DNA of 64,000 nt from Diorhabda sublineata (GCF_026230105.1 NC_079476.1:1447209-1511208); one strand, 5' to 3'; shown: positions 48,228-59,319, counted from the first letter of the stretch. Notes: a model not told the origin generated them from the letters alone. Numbers and translations: made by a program.

Positions 48228-48632
48228 GACGCGCATCGTTCGTTTTGAAATGGATGCCTCAACAATTTTCTTCTACTTTTACAATGGAATCGATTAATAA
48301 AAATTGTGATGTAAATATTTTTTATAACTATTCCAAAGGACACTCCATTAGGAACCATACTTACAAAAAATGTTGAAGAAAGTTTTTTTTATATTGTAAA
48401 ACTCATAAAGTTTACTTTTGAGCGCCGACGCGCATCGTTCGTTTTGAAATCGATGCCTCAACATTTTTCCAAATTTTCTTCTACTATCACGCAGATTATT
48501 GAATAATGAATCGATTAATAAAAATTGTGATAACTATTATAACTATTACAAAGGACACTCCATAAGGAATCTACTAACAAAAATTTTTGATGAAAGTATT
48601 TTTTGTATTATTAGAAAACTCATAAAGTTTAC
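48228..48632. repeat. Tandem duplication, two units of about 199 bp
   Basis: GACGCGCATCGTTCGTTTTG begins at 48,228 and again at 48,427. The following blocks match in order: ATGCCTCAAC, TTTTCTTCTACT, AATCGATTAATAAAAATTGT, AAAGGACACTCCAT and AAAACTCATAAAGTTTACTT. Indels and substitutions show it is not recent. Confidence 0.9.
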
Positions 48633-48679
48633 TTACAAGAAAAATAATCAGTACTTCTTAACGTAGTTCTAAAAACACA

Positions 48680-48840
48680 AAATATATTGGGTGATCCATT
48701 TGAAATAACAAAGTTCATTATTTTTACAGAAAAAAAGATCTGACAACAATGTAAATCTGGTCGTATCACAAGACCCTTGCGCACAAAAATTTTTCTGAGA
48801 TAATTGAGGCGTTCCATACCTAAAACTCACTCTGTATAAT
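48680..48840. mobile_element. MITE-like element, copy 3
   Basis: Starts AATATATTGGGTG and shares TGAAATAACAAAGTT with the right-hand copy at 2,598. It ends in CTCTGTATA. It is degenerate and belongs to the same family as 2,101-2,273. Confidence 0.45.
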
Positions 48841-49730
48841 GTTCTAATATTGATAGTGAACGGAATTTTGTCACCATTGAATATTATTTATTAAAAATAT
48901 CATTAAAATTCCAAAACGGAAATAACTCCCGAGTTGAATGTGTAAGAGCGTCGGTGAATTGTATGCATATTTCAGATGCTCCTTTCAGACTTCCATACCA
49001 CTAACGCCCTCTAGGGACAATCTCCGAAAACTTTGCAGAGTCGATTTAAGTAAGCGACATGCTTGCAAAATGCGGTTCTATTTTACTACTGTTGTTACCA
49101 GCAGTTTTGGTGTTTACTCGTTTTTCTCTGTATGCTAAATTAAAACTAGGAAAATATATTTTATCGTGAAAACTCTTTGCACTTACTAAAGTTTTAATAT
49201 TTATCTGCATCTTATTTTACGTACGTTCATTAAAAAAAATTTATTTATATATGTATTTACGAAGCTCTTTATTTTACCAGATCAACATAATAATAAATTT
49301 CATTTTCAATTTTACATTTTTTGTCACGATTCTTCCAACCTTCCCTTATGCTGGAGATTCTCGTGTGGGTAGTATTCTGCCCTCAAACCCATTTGAGCTG
49401 CGTGAGCCGATTCTGAACCGCCAAATTCTTCCTCAACACATTTAGTTTCCCTTCTTTTAGTACTCTTGCTATACAGTTACTTCAGGACGGCTCATGCAAG
49501 AAGTTGATGGTCTCTTATCAAACAAATAGACAATGGGCAATGAAAACAGTTAATTGAGTCAAGCAGCATTTGCCACCTTCTCGAAAATGCGAAACACAGC
49601 TGATAAATGCTACGTTCCACAGATATTCAAGTTTATTTACCACGTCTTTCATGCATTAAATGATTGTGGACAACATTGACATTTTCCCGTATTATTTTTA
49701 CCCTTCAGTTCTTGTCAAACGGTGATCAGA
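48841..49730. other. Unassigned DNA
   Basis: Two short plus frames (48,938-49,138 and 49,251-49,445) have no recognised motif. 49,340-49,440 is GC-richer. Confidence 0.45.
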
Positions 49731-50226
49731 TTTCTTCTTCTTCTTCATCGTACATTAGAACTTAGTCCTGTGTTTGCATCAATGGTTGCCTAGCTGCAGC
49801 TGAGATGATGAAGACCAGCTTATATACCATCTTGTAGGTGGTCGTCCTGATGGTCGGGATGTATTCGGTTCTTCTTCCTTTGCAATTTTTGCCAACCTGT
49901 TATCTGACATTCTGTCCACGTGGTCGTCATTTATTTATTCCGCCAAATTACATATCTCAAGTACCCTGATATTAATGACGCTTTTGTTGTTTGAGCTCTC
50001 ACTTCATTTTTGAGATTTCTATTACTTGTTTCCCTATTTGTTCAAACCTATACAGTAAGTTATATTCGTCTTCTGAGATGATCACTGCGTCATCAACATA
50101 ACATATTATTTTTATTTCCTTGCTTCCCATCCGGTATCCTCTTCCAGATTGCTTTACCTAGTTTATAATCTCATCCATTATGATTCTGAAGAAGATGGAG
50201 CTGAGGCAGTCTCCTTGTCTGGACTC
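49731..50226 (-). pseudogene. RTE-type reverse-transcriptase fragment with RQGD, YVDD and 3' (GAA)n tail
   Basis: One minus-strand frame runs RQGDCLSSIFFRIIMDEIIN, a stop, then GYRMGSKEIKIICYVDDAVI to ISKMK. RQGD and YVDD are the hallmark motifs of the reverse-transcriptase palm, with YVDD holding the catalytic Asp pair. Further on, DDHVDRMSDNRLAKIAK and SGRPPTRWY give the C-terminal block, reached after an internal deletion. The copy ends in a (GAA)n run at 49,731-49,746, the usual simple-repeat 3' tail. It is truncated on the 5' side just before RQGD, where it meets the plus-strand fragment. Confidence 0.8.
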
Positions 50227-50705
50227 AGGCCAAAATCAATGGCATAACTACCGAAGAACTTCCTACGAAAAATGGTATTCGACAAGGAGATTCTCTTATC
50301 CCCGTATAAACATCGTTATAGACATAGTACTTGTAACCTGAAGGGGTATAAAATGGGAAAAAAGACGTCAAGATCCTATCCTTCAACACAACGTCAAAAA
50401 GTTCAATAATGAAGATATCTGTAGCAAAAACGAAATGCACGATCACCTCAAAAACACCTTTCAGATGCAAACTAATTGTAGATGATGGAATTATACAATA
50501 CGAGATGAAATTTAGGCATAGAAATATCAGGAATGTCAGCTTACCTGAACGATACAATCTTCCGAAACAAACGTATCGGAATCGAGACCAAATCCCGAAT
50601 CTACAAGGTTGTCATTCGGCCGATATTAATATACACAGTGGAAACCAGACCAGACACATCGAACACAAAGAGAATATTAGAAACCACCAACAAATTTTCT
50701 AACAA
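50227..50705 (+). pseudogene. RTE-type reverse-transcriptase fragment (plus), head to head with the previous
   Basis: The plus frame begins KINGITTEELPTKNGIRQGD and SLIPV (the RQGD palm motif), then a stop. Later frames give KTKCTITSKTPFRCKLIVDD, YLNDTIFRNKRIGIETKSRI and YKVVIRPILIYT, ETRPDTSNTKRILET. These follow the usual order KTK....S, (AG)YLND.IWRNK, K.RIYK..IRP..TY, ETR.DT..TKR.LE of RTE-like ORF2. The YADD region is destroyed. It stops about 50 bp before the DDE transposon at 50,755. Frameshifts make it inactive. Confidence 0.8.
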
Positions 50706-50754
50706 TATAAAATATATTTAACATCTATTAAAAAATTTGGAAAATTCATTTCTA

Positions 50755-51853
50755 ATGGGTTTTCCAATAAGAGGTGTTTTTTTGAACAGCCCGCTATTTC
50801 GGTAAATGTCACTTTTGAAGCTGTCATTTTTTGACATTTGACTAGTAAAAACTACGCCATTAATGAAAATGGAACGATACACGCTTCAACAACGCATTGA
50901 AATTATTAAAATTCACTATAAAAATGGTGAAAGTTTGGCAGAGACGGTTCGTAAAACTAAAACATTTTTGGGTCGACGTGAAGCATCTTCTCGGACCGCA
51001 ATACAGAAATTGGTGGAAAAATTTGAGCTGTTGGGACAAGTTAGTGATGTGAAGAATAAAACCCGTGCACGTCGCTCAAGAACAACTTAGAATATTGCTG
51101 CTGTAGCCCAAAGTGTTGAAGAAAACCCAGGTTTGTCGTTCTTTGGAATTAGCCATTCCACAAACGTCATTACACCGTATTTTGCATAAAGACTTGGGTC
51201 TTAAAGTCTATAAAGTTCAGTTAACACAAGAACTCAAGCTGGCCGATCATCATCAACGTCGTGTCTTTGCTCCTTGAAATGCATGAAAATGATCCGGAAT
51301 TTCATCGAAAAATCATCTTAACTGATGAGGCCCATTTCCACCTTTGTGGGTACGTCAATAAACAAAACTGTCGAATCTGGGGCTCAGAAAAATCCTCTCC
51401 ATCCTCAACGCGTGACTGTTTGGTGCGATTTATGGTGTGGCGGTGTCATTGGACCTTACTTTTTCGAAAATGAGGCTGGAGCAACAGTTACGGTGAATGG
51501 ATTGCGCTATCGAGAGATGATTAATGATTTTTTATGGCCGGAATTGGATAGTATTGATTTGGACAACTTTTACTTTACACAAGCAACGAAACCATCGATT
51601 TTTTACGGGAAAAATTTCCGGACCGTGTTATCTCTCGAAGAGGTGATCACAATTGGCCACCGCCAACAGTTCAGCATCGATTCAAGACCTCAAAGATGGA
51701 ATTCGTGAGGCTATCGAGGACATAGGGCAGCCGCTTTGAAATTTGGTTACGGAAAATTTCATGAAAAGGATATGGTCCTGTAAGCGCAGTCGTGGCGGCC
51801 ATTTGGCATTTCTCTTTGAATATCAAAATAACACTTCTTATTGGAAAACCCGC
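50755..51853 (+). mobile_element. Complete-ended DDE transposon, 1.1 kb
   Basis: GGGTTTTCCAATAAGAGGTG at 50,757 is matched by its inverted partner at the right end (CACTTCTTATTGGAAAACCC, one mismatch) ending at 51,851. The terminal repeats extend about 26 bp. TA dinucleotides at 50,753-50,754 and 51,854-51,855 are the likely target duplication. The element holds one decayed transposase gene. It inserted just downstream of the RT fragment ending at 50,705. Confidence 0.85.
50863..51800 (+). pseudogene. Transposase pseudogene, Tc1/mariner superfamily with DUF4817-like HTH
   Basis: The Met start at 50,863 opens MERYTLQQRIEIIKIHYKNG, a helix-turn-helix of DUF4817 type, ending at a stop at 51,088. 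Other frames continue: DLGLKVYKVQLTQELK, HRKIILTDEAHFHL with the first catalytic Asp, QNCRIWGSE, VTVWCDLWCGGVIGPYFFEN, and YREMINDFLWPELD. A deletion then removes the QDGA..H block with the second Asp, and another removes the LTPLDFFLW block with the third. The C-terminal RSRGGHLAF stretch is present. At least four frame breaks and two lost catalytic residues make it inert. The insect family is recognised with good confidence, though I give no subfamily name. Confidence 0.85.
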
Positions 51854-51855
51854 TA

Positions 51856-53490
51856 CCAGCTTGACTCGATTAAGTGTAGATAAAACAAGACTCTTTCAGA
51901 ACAAACTAAGCGATCATCCGTCACAAATAAACTATCAAGAAAAACAGGAAACGAATGTTCTTCATGGCAAATATATTTTCCTTATTAACTTCTGTCATAA
52001 AATATTGAAATTCTGTAATGGACATGTAGAATAAACATTTAATGATCCATAACTTTTCTATTGACGTAAGTTGAGTTCCAGGCAGTTAACGAATGTTTAT
52101 TTGTTAATAAGAAGATTTGGAGTCTTGCATTTAGTTGATATTATTTCAAAACCCACCTTTATTATAATATATTAATCAAATTCTGACGAAACTGTTTGAT
52201 AATCGTAATAATAATGTTAACGATTGGAATGTCTTATGCATCGTGGAATAGAACGCAGATGCTTTAAGTAAAACGATGTGATTAGGAGTATCTTTATGTT
52301 ACAAAACTCTGTAAATCACCTGCATACTACATTAAATTTAATTACTTTATCAATACATTTTAGGAATGTGAATTCTCTCGACCATTCTTAGAAAGGTTTC
52401 TTCATAATATATCATCTGCTAATTGATTTCAAATATTCAGTTTCTTGTTCTGTTTTAAGATAACTATTGGAATATTCAGTCATTATTAAAAATTTGAACA
52501 TCATTTTAGATGATAAGATAATTACAACATTTGCATAAATCTTCAAAGTATACCATCCATCATCGATGTGACGAATATATGTTATCGCAGATACAATTTT
52601 TAGCTTCAACATTGAAAAAATGTGACGAATTTATTCTTTAGAGCATTGTTTGGAGTAGTGTCGTGGAATCAATAGGATTTTTTTGTTTGATGGATCAAGT
52701 ATGGAGTTCGGTACATACCTGCAATAAAACGGGGATCATTTTAGAGAACTGAATCAAACGAAATCCATAAAAAAAAAAAACAAAATTGCAAAGATCTTTC
52801 TACAAGGATTTGATTTCTGCTTCAAGTTACTATTATTCTACGTAATTTGATCGATTTAAGAAGGAAATTACTTATAAATCATATTTCCAGAAGACTATGC
52901 GTTGAATCAAGTCACAATATAATCCAGATCTGGATCCTAAAGAATTCTAGCATATTAGACAACAGTTTCGAATGAAAAACAAATCAGAAAAAGAAGTTTT
53001 AGTACCCTTGAAGTTATCTGATTGAATAAAGCAGAATGAGGTTAAAATCTTGTTTTCCATTAATTACACCGGAGACTTAATGGTCGAGGTTTTAATATAC
53101 CACCTGGGAAAATAATGCCTTAATGTTGAATTTTATACTAATTGCAGCCGAAAACTTTTACATTATTTTGAATATTAAGAATACAGCGATTATCAACAAA
53201 TCTCTATAACCGGCAGTAACAAATAATTGTTCAGCATTTATAAAGTTATTAAAAACATTTTATATAATTCAAATGTGACATTTTAAGTCACTCCTCGACA
53301 CTAAGAAACGTCATAACATTCATCAGTTATGAAAAGTAAAAAAATTACGACACCGTTTAAGTTTAGAACAATAATTTATTAATTACTGTGAAAACTGACA
53401 ATTATTTCATTATTTAAACTGATAATTAACTCATTCTTTTAAATCAATAGTATTTTAAGATTTATAAACAATATTATTATATACACTTGA
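51856..53490. other. Non-coding AT-rich DNA
   Basis: No gene recognised. An 80-codon plus frame at 51,792-52,034 begins in the transposon end and has no motif. Confidence 0.55.
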
Positions 53491-54072
53491 AAATTCCGGT
53501 AATTATTTAGAATTGGGGCTCCACCCCAAACACACTCCAATAATTTTGTCGCGCATATAGGGTTGTTTTTAGTGCTCCGAAAGTACTCTAAGGGTGGGGG
53601 AGACACATATTTTCCGTCATAACAATATTTATCTTATGCATATTAAATGTCAATAATTATCCAATCATATCGGTTAGATTAAGTTAGGATAGGTTAGGTT
53701 AGGTTAGATAAGCTTAGGTTAAATTAGGTTAGGTCAATCTTCGGAAGCTCATCTTGAAATATTTATGTATTTCTTCCATTTAATAACATAGGTATCAAGG
53801 ACGTGACGGTTAATCATACTTATAATTTCGTGGATTATATTAAATGTAACTGATAATTATTTTGTAATTGTTGATAATTCATATAATAAATAAAATAACT
53901 TTTTATTGATGTATAAACAAAACAGTAAACTGAAATTATGTTGAAAATGTTAAAAAATATTAAACTCACCATAACATAACTTATTTTATCCCCTAAAAGG
54001 ATCTGAAGTGCAGCATAAAATTTTTGGAGGAAGTTTGGGGTGGAGCCCCAACTCTAAATAATTACCAAAATT
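53491..54072. mobile_element. TIR-bounded non-autonomous element with telomere-like insert
   Basis: GGTAATTATTTAGA.TTGGGGC followed by TCCACCCCAAAC at 53,498-53,531 is inverted at 54,034-54,066. The similarity extends outward and inward to about 60 bp per arm. The 580-bp interior has no ORF, but it carries TTAGG-like repeats at 53,672-53,735 with three perfect tandem units (AGGTTAGGTTAGGTT). Target duplications are not clear. Confidence 0.8.
53672..53735. repeat. Interstitial TTAGG-like repeats
   Basis: About nine TTAGG or near-TTAGG words, opposite in orientation to those at 15,811. It lies inside the TIR element above. Confidence 0.8.
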
Positions 54073-54614
54073 GCCTTTTTTCAGAAAATAATGATTATAT
54101 TTTTGAATTGTACCGACTTGACGTCACTTAGATTAGCGGAGGAATATGAACAGACAAAAAAAAAACAATAAGAATTATGTTTGTTTTTATTTTAAACGAA
54201 TCGCTTAAGAATTTACAATTTGACTCGCATTACTAAACAAATTAAAAATAATTCTCAGCTGTCAACCATATAAACGAAATGATTGCACGAAATACCATAC
54301 AGATACAGAAATATATTTAATGATTAATAAAAAATATTGCTATTCGTTGTGTGAGAATACCACATGTGTGACACTTTTTTCATTAAAAAAATTATTTTCC
54401 ATGTTGTGTCAAGTTTCTTCTTTTTCTGAACATATAGAGTGAGCAAATTAACCAGTCGGTATGTCACTAAAGTTAGTAGACAGAAAAAACAATAAGCGGA
54501 AAATGAACTGATAATTAAGTGTCATATTTCAAAACGCAGAGCGTGCAAGTTAAATGTACAAACTCAAAAGATAATTGAAGTGGAATGCTTCCATTATTTA
54601 ATGCTAATCAAATG
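54073..54614. other. Non-coding AT-rich DNA
   Basis: Nothing recognisable before the 152-bp array. Confidence 0.5.
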
Positions 54615-55610
54615 CTCCGTTGTTCAATGATAGGACGTAGTGCCTATGTAATGAAGTACTCGACTAGCCAATCAAATGCTACAGAACAGATGAAATTTTC
54701 GGAGAATTCATGAAAAAAAATGGCTTTTCTCGAGTTTTCTTGGCAGATACTATCATTTGCGAAAAATTATAGGAACGTGGGAACTCGTTAGGGCCTATAT
54801 AATCAAATACTGGACTAGTTCCAAATAAAATCTACAGAATAGATGAAATTTTCGAAGGCGTCACGCAAAAAATGCCGTTTTCTGAGTTTTCTTGGCAGAC
54901 ACTATCATTGGCGAAAAATTATAGGCTCGTGAAGACTCGTTAGAGCCGGCAAAATCACATTCTGTACTAGCTCCAAATAAAATCTACAGAATAGATGAAA
55001 TTTTCGAAGGCGTCACGCAAAAAATGCCGTTTCCTGAGTTTTCTTGGCAGACACTATCATTGGCGAAAAATTATAGGCTCGTGGGAACTCGTTAGTGCCT
55101 ATATAATCAAATACTGGACTAGTTCCAAATAAAATCTACAGAATAGATGAAATTTTCGAAGACGTCGCACAAAAAATGCCGTTTCCTGAGTTTTCTTGGC
55201 AGACACTATCATTGGCGAAAAATTATAGGAACGTGGGAACTCGTTAGGGCCTATATAATCAAATACTGGACTAGTTCCAAATAAAATCTACAGAATAGAT
55301 GAAATTTTCGAAGGCGTCGCACAAAAAATGCCGTTTCCTGAGTTTTCTTGGCAGACACTATCATTGGCGAAAAATTATAAACTTGTGAAGACTCGTTAGG
55401 GCATGTATAATCACATACTGTACTAGTTCCAATTTAAAGATAAAATTTTTGGAGACATCACGAAAAAAATGGCCTTTCTTGAATTTTTGTTGACAGACAC
55501 TATCGTTAGGAGACTCGTTAGGGGCTGTATACTCAAATATTCGACTAATGCCAAATAAATGCTGAAAAATAGATGAAATTTTCGAAGACGTCACCAAAAA
55601 AATTACAATA
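54615..55610. repeat. 152-bp satellite array, about 6 units
   Basis: The landmark CTTGGCAGA.AC lies at 54,739, 54,891, 55,043, 55,195 and 55,347, each 152 bp apart. Degenerate half-units occur at both ends (from about 54,620 and to about 55,610). A unit contains GAAATTTTCGAAGGCGTC, AAAAAATGCCGTTT, GGCGAAAAATTATAGG and TCCAAATAAAATCTACAGAA. It is unrelated in sequence to the 153-bp array. The end units are the most diverged. Confidence 0.95.
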
Positions 55611-56307
55611 TCTCCCGCCTATCATTCTCCCATAGAACAAACTCGAAAAGTCGCCAAATTTTTTATGTTCTCTTCGAAAAAGGTAAGAAAGTAAAACAAC
55701 TTTTCCTATTCACTACAATTCATGAATTTCGTATATGTGAATTCCGATTTTTGTCTTTTTAAGCTCAATTCTTTATAACTGTACATATGTACAGTTGGAC
55801 TAATTAATTTTCGTTTTTACTTTTCCTCTTCGACCCAATCAATTCCAACAATTCTGTGTTGTTATTTGTGGAACCTGAATATTGCTTCAAAACACTTGAC
55901 GCCCTCTAGTATTAATCGTTCGAAATTCTTCCCTTCGCTTCGATTTCGAAATGAAGAACCGGACAGGATTCAACTTTGTAAAAACTCATTTCCTGCGTTG
56001 CTTCATCTTTTTTCTACGTTTTTTATTCACCTGCATGCAGTGGGCTTTAATATAATTGATCGTTCAAGGGTACATCCTTTCTAGCGACTAGCGAGTTGGT
56101 TTTTGTGGGACATGTGTGACTGGGAAGTCGACACCTTTTAATTGTTACCGGTTTTCGTCGAAAATTTATGGAGGCTTGTGTTTGTATAACTGAAGTTTCT
56201 ACACTTATACAAGGCGTATCTAGTATACATTTTTATTTTTCGGATGTCGATGTATCTTAAATAGAAATATTTTAAAAAATTGTGTGTGTCAGCTCCGACG
56301 TACGACT
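55611..56307. other. Unassigned DNA
   Basis: Frames at 55,866-56,084 (plus) and 56,138-56,338 (minus) are not recognised. Base composition is less AT-rich than average around 55,850-56,330. Confidence 0.45.
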
Positions 56308-56398
56308 GGAGTTTACTCCTTAAGTTCGACGGACGCAAAAAGAGTTTATTTAACTTAAAAAGATTGGTTGATTGCCAGAATATTTTGGGCTTCCTTCA

Positions 56399-57155
56399 TT
56401 AATTTTTTTTTAATCTGTAAGCTCGCTGTCTCTCGGCTGGAGTTTTTGGAGGTTTAGATTTTTTCCTAGTCAAAAAATATAAAAAAAAATTAGAAAATTT
56501 ATAAATGCATAATTATAAAAATTTTAACCGACTTTAAGAAAATTGATAAAAAAATGTTTATAAAAACAAAAAAATGTTTTATAAACATTTTTTTTAAATT
56601 ATTATAATTAATTTTTTATTTAAAATATAATATTATCTTAATAATTAACAAAAATGGTTATAAAAAGATAATTATGTCACTAAATCTTTTACATACAATA
56701 ATAAATAGTACATGAAAATTATTTAAATAAGCTAAAAAATAACTTTTCGAAAGAAAATTATATAAAAACATTATTATAATGAAAAAATATTGTCGATTTT
56801 TCTGATAATATTATCGAATTATTGACTACAGTTGTTAATATTTAAAAATTATTTATAAAATAAATCATAATAACGTGGAAGAATTTATAGACATCGACAA
56901 AAAAATTAATTTTTGGTTAGGTTAGAAATTTTCTATTTTATGTGGATGCGCTCGATAATCCATATTGGGTTGATTATCTAATTTTATGTGTTGTTTTCAA
57001 ATATATATTTATATGAACTACATTGATAATTATTAAAATATTTAATAAATACAAATTGCACATGCTCATACATATAATACATGAATTATAACGTACCTTG
57101 CAACCACGTGTTTGTTAGATGTTCCGGCAATATCATCTACACCTCTTTCTGCCAT
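56399..57155 (-). CDS. Putative two-exon small protein (KTPAERQRAYR motif)
   Basis: Exon 1 (57,155-57,097) starts in AACTATGG context, reads MAERGVDDIAGTSNKHVVA and ends AG before GTACGT, a strong donor. Exon 2 (56,465-56,399) follows a T-rich tract and GACTAG acceptor. It restores the frame (59 nt, phase 2, then one base) and reads KKSKPPKTPAERQRAYRLKK, then stops: 41 residues in all over a 631-bp intron. The (K)T.AER.R.YR basic motif recurs at the start of transposon-related insect proteins. The stop falls right after an 8-A run, and a one-base length difference there would open about 18 further codons, so this may be a recently broken or truncated gene. It is inferred from signals only. 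Confidence 0.4.
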
Positions 57156-57305
57156 AGTTATTTGAAAATACTTTCAGTTCACTTTAGCGGAACACAATGA
57201 TAAAAATTAAAACTTCACAATAACAATATTAATTATTGATATTTATAATAAAAACAGCAATATAAGTATGTTGACACTGACAAATTAGAAAGTTGCGCAT
57301 CATAG

Positions 57306-57315
57306 GGTGCGCACC
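57306..57315. promoter_or_regulatory. Perfect 10-bp palindrome upstream of the two-exon ORF
   Basis: GGTGCGCACC lies about 150 bp upstream of the start at 57,155. It is GC-rich in AT-rich DNA and is followed by CAAAAACGTAAC, a word that recurs as CAAAAATGTAAC at 57,415. Could be a protein-binding site for the ORF's promoter. Weak. Confidence 0.25.
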
Positions 57316-57444
57316 AAAAACGTAACAAGGTCATTCATCGATAGATTTTACTCCTCACATTTTTCTCATACCGGGCCCCTTATATATGCAAATCGATTCT
57401 TAAGGAGTAAACTCCAAAAATGTAACCTAGTCACGTCAAATCAA

Positions 57445-57447
<3 letters not shown>

Positions 57448-57503
<56 letters not shown>
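57448..57503. repeat. (TA)n microsatellite, 56 bp
   Basis: Uninterrupted TA run just outside the 17-bp inverted repeat. Confidence 0.98.
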
Positions 57504-57509
<6 letters not shown>

Positions 57510-58489
57510 GATCTATATTGAATGAAATGAATTCCATTTAAGCGTTATTAGGTACTATGTGGAAAAAAAACTGAAACAGATCGATTTTTGTTCTTAAAAT
57601 GTTATCCATCTCCACCTTACATTTTAAAAATTAATTGTCTCAGTTATAATTTCACTAAATTTTGAAAATAATTTTATATTGTTAAACGGAGGACTAAAAT
57701 CTCTTTCCAACAAGGTGCCACATGACCCACTTGTATAAATTTCAACTGCTCACATTGAAATAATTGACATACCTTTAAAATTTCTAGATTTCTATTAGTA
57801 AACATATTGAATTGAGTCATTGCCAATTGGTTTATCAATGATTTCGAAAAAAATAATAATTATGGATGAATAAAGTTAAAATGAACAAAAATTCAAAAAG
57901 TTTTCCGTTGCTTTACATCGCTTATGGCTCTGTTAGTAACATAGATTCCCCTGGGAATCGTATTTATAAATTTTGACAACCTTGTGTTGTGAATTCGTAC
58001 CATATTTCTCGAAGCTAGATTTTCAGTTCTATGACCTTCTTGCAGGAAATCCTGACACATCATTTATATCATAACGAACTAAATCAGCACAGATAACATT
58101 CTCGCTACGTGAAGATACATATATGTCTCACTATTATTTGTTTGGAGCGTTTGGAGAAGCTGTAAAAAACCTTTATGTCTCTGTCCACTAGTGATTCATG
58201 TTTATTAATTTTTGTCCTTAATTGACCAAACTGACTGCAGTTTTCATGCAAAAGAAAATAAATACAACCACCTTTAAAACTAACTAGCACCTCGTCAAAC
58301 CTCAAAGCTGATAACTAGGCTCAGTATTGCTCGAAATATAACACGTCTGAGTCGTCTGTCGAGAAAAAGTTAATAATTTGATTAGAAAACAGTAGAAATC
58401 AATATTATTCATACCTAATGCTTATTTGAGTGAGGTTGTTTTATAGAAATTTTAATGCAAGATATGAACGAACTTCCGTTCGGCATAAT
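57504..58489. other. Non-coding AT-rich DNA
   Basis: Nothing recognisable. Confidence 0.55.
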
Positions 58490-58750
58490 TTAAGCCTAAG
58501 TACAGGTATTTAGCAGGTTTCTTCCAAACTGCGCTAACAGTTTTCTTTTCCTAACAGTCCTCAATTTCCTTTCCCAAGTTTTTCGAGTCCCTTTTGCCAC
58601 TAGTAGTATCCTCTTCTTCGTTTCCTGAAACTTCGGAGGCACTCTCATGTTTGGATTGTAACTAGTCATCTTCTAGGATTTCGTCTATATCATTAGCGTC
58701 ATCTTCGGTTTCATTAAAACACTGCATCACAGTTTCTTTAAAGTTTTAAT
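58490..58750 (-). pseudogene. Acidic coding-like remnant
   Basis: The minus strand reads FNETEDDANDIDEILEDD, a stop, SASEVSGNEEEDTTSGKRD, then a stop, then VSAVWKKPAKYLYLGL. The acidic Ser/Asp/Glu stretch followed by a W(K/R) segment resembles the N-terminal leader of piggyBac-like transposases, but the core is missing. The identity is uncertain. Confidence 0.3.
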
Positions 58751-58760
58751 CACCATAACA

Positions 58761-59319
58761 CACCCTTCTTGACAGTCCAGTCTATTTTCCAAATATTGTT
58801 TAACATAATTAACTATGTTTTATAATCATTCTATTCAAACAAAACGGTACATTTAAAGAAATATACGAAATGTGGCGTTTAATTTTTTGTACTAATTGAC
58901 AAATACGTCTAATGGAAATTAATTAACCCCTTTTATTGTACATACCCTCGTTTTTACGAATGTAGATTGTTTATTCACACTTTCGCCCGGAGACGAACTC
59001 CCATATTTTCAGTGTTATATTCTCGAAGCTGTTCGCTACAGGTATGTACAGTATAGTCTGAGGTTTCTTCGGCAACTAGAATTTAGGGTCGTTGCTTATA
59101 ATTAGTTACGATGTGGACTAAATTGCTTAATTCTCCCCAAGTTTCTTGAGACATAAACAAAGGAAAACACCTAGTCCTTGAAATTTAATCTGCTCGTATG
59201 TTTGAATTTACTTCAGACACCGAGGGAATATTTCATGAGTCCCGAATTTGCTCATCAGTTTCGTCTACAAAGGGAGAAAACACTAATGCCGCTTGACAGA
59301 GGCGCTACTGCAGGGTAGT
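58761..59319. other. Non-coding AT-rich DNA
   Basis: Nothing recognisable. Confidence 0.55.

Larger units (their letters stand above)
56308..57415 (-). mobile_element. 1.1 kb unit bounded by perfect 17-bp inverted repeats
   Basis: GGAGTTTACTCCTTAAG at 56,308-56,324 and its exact reverse complement at 57,399-57,415. The first 12 bases are themselves nearly palindromic. The interior holds a small two-exon reading frame on the minus strand. No target duplication is visible in the flanks, so transposon status is likely but not proven. Confidence 0.5.
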
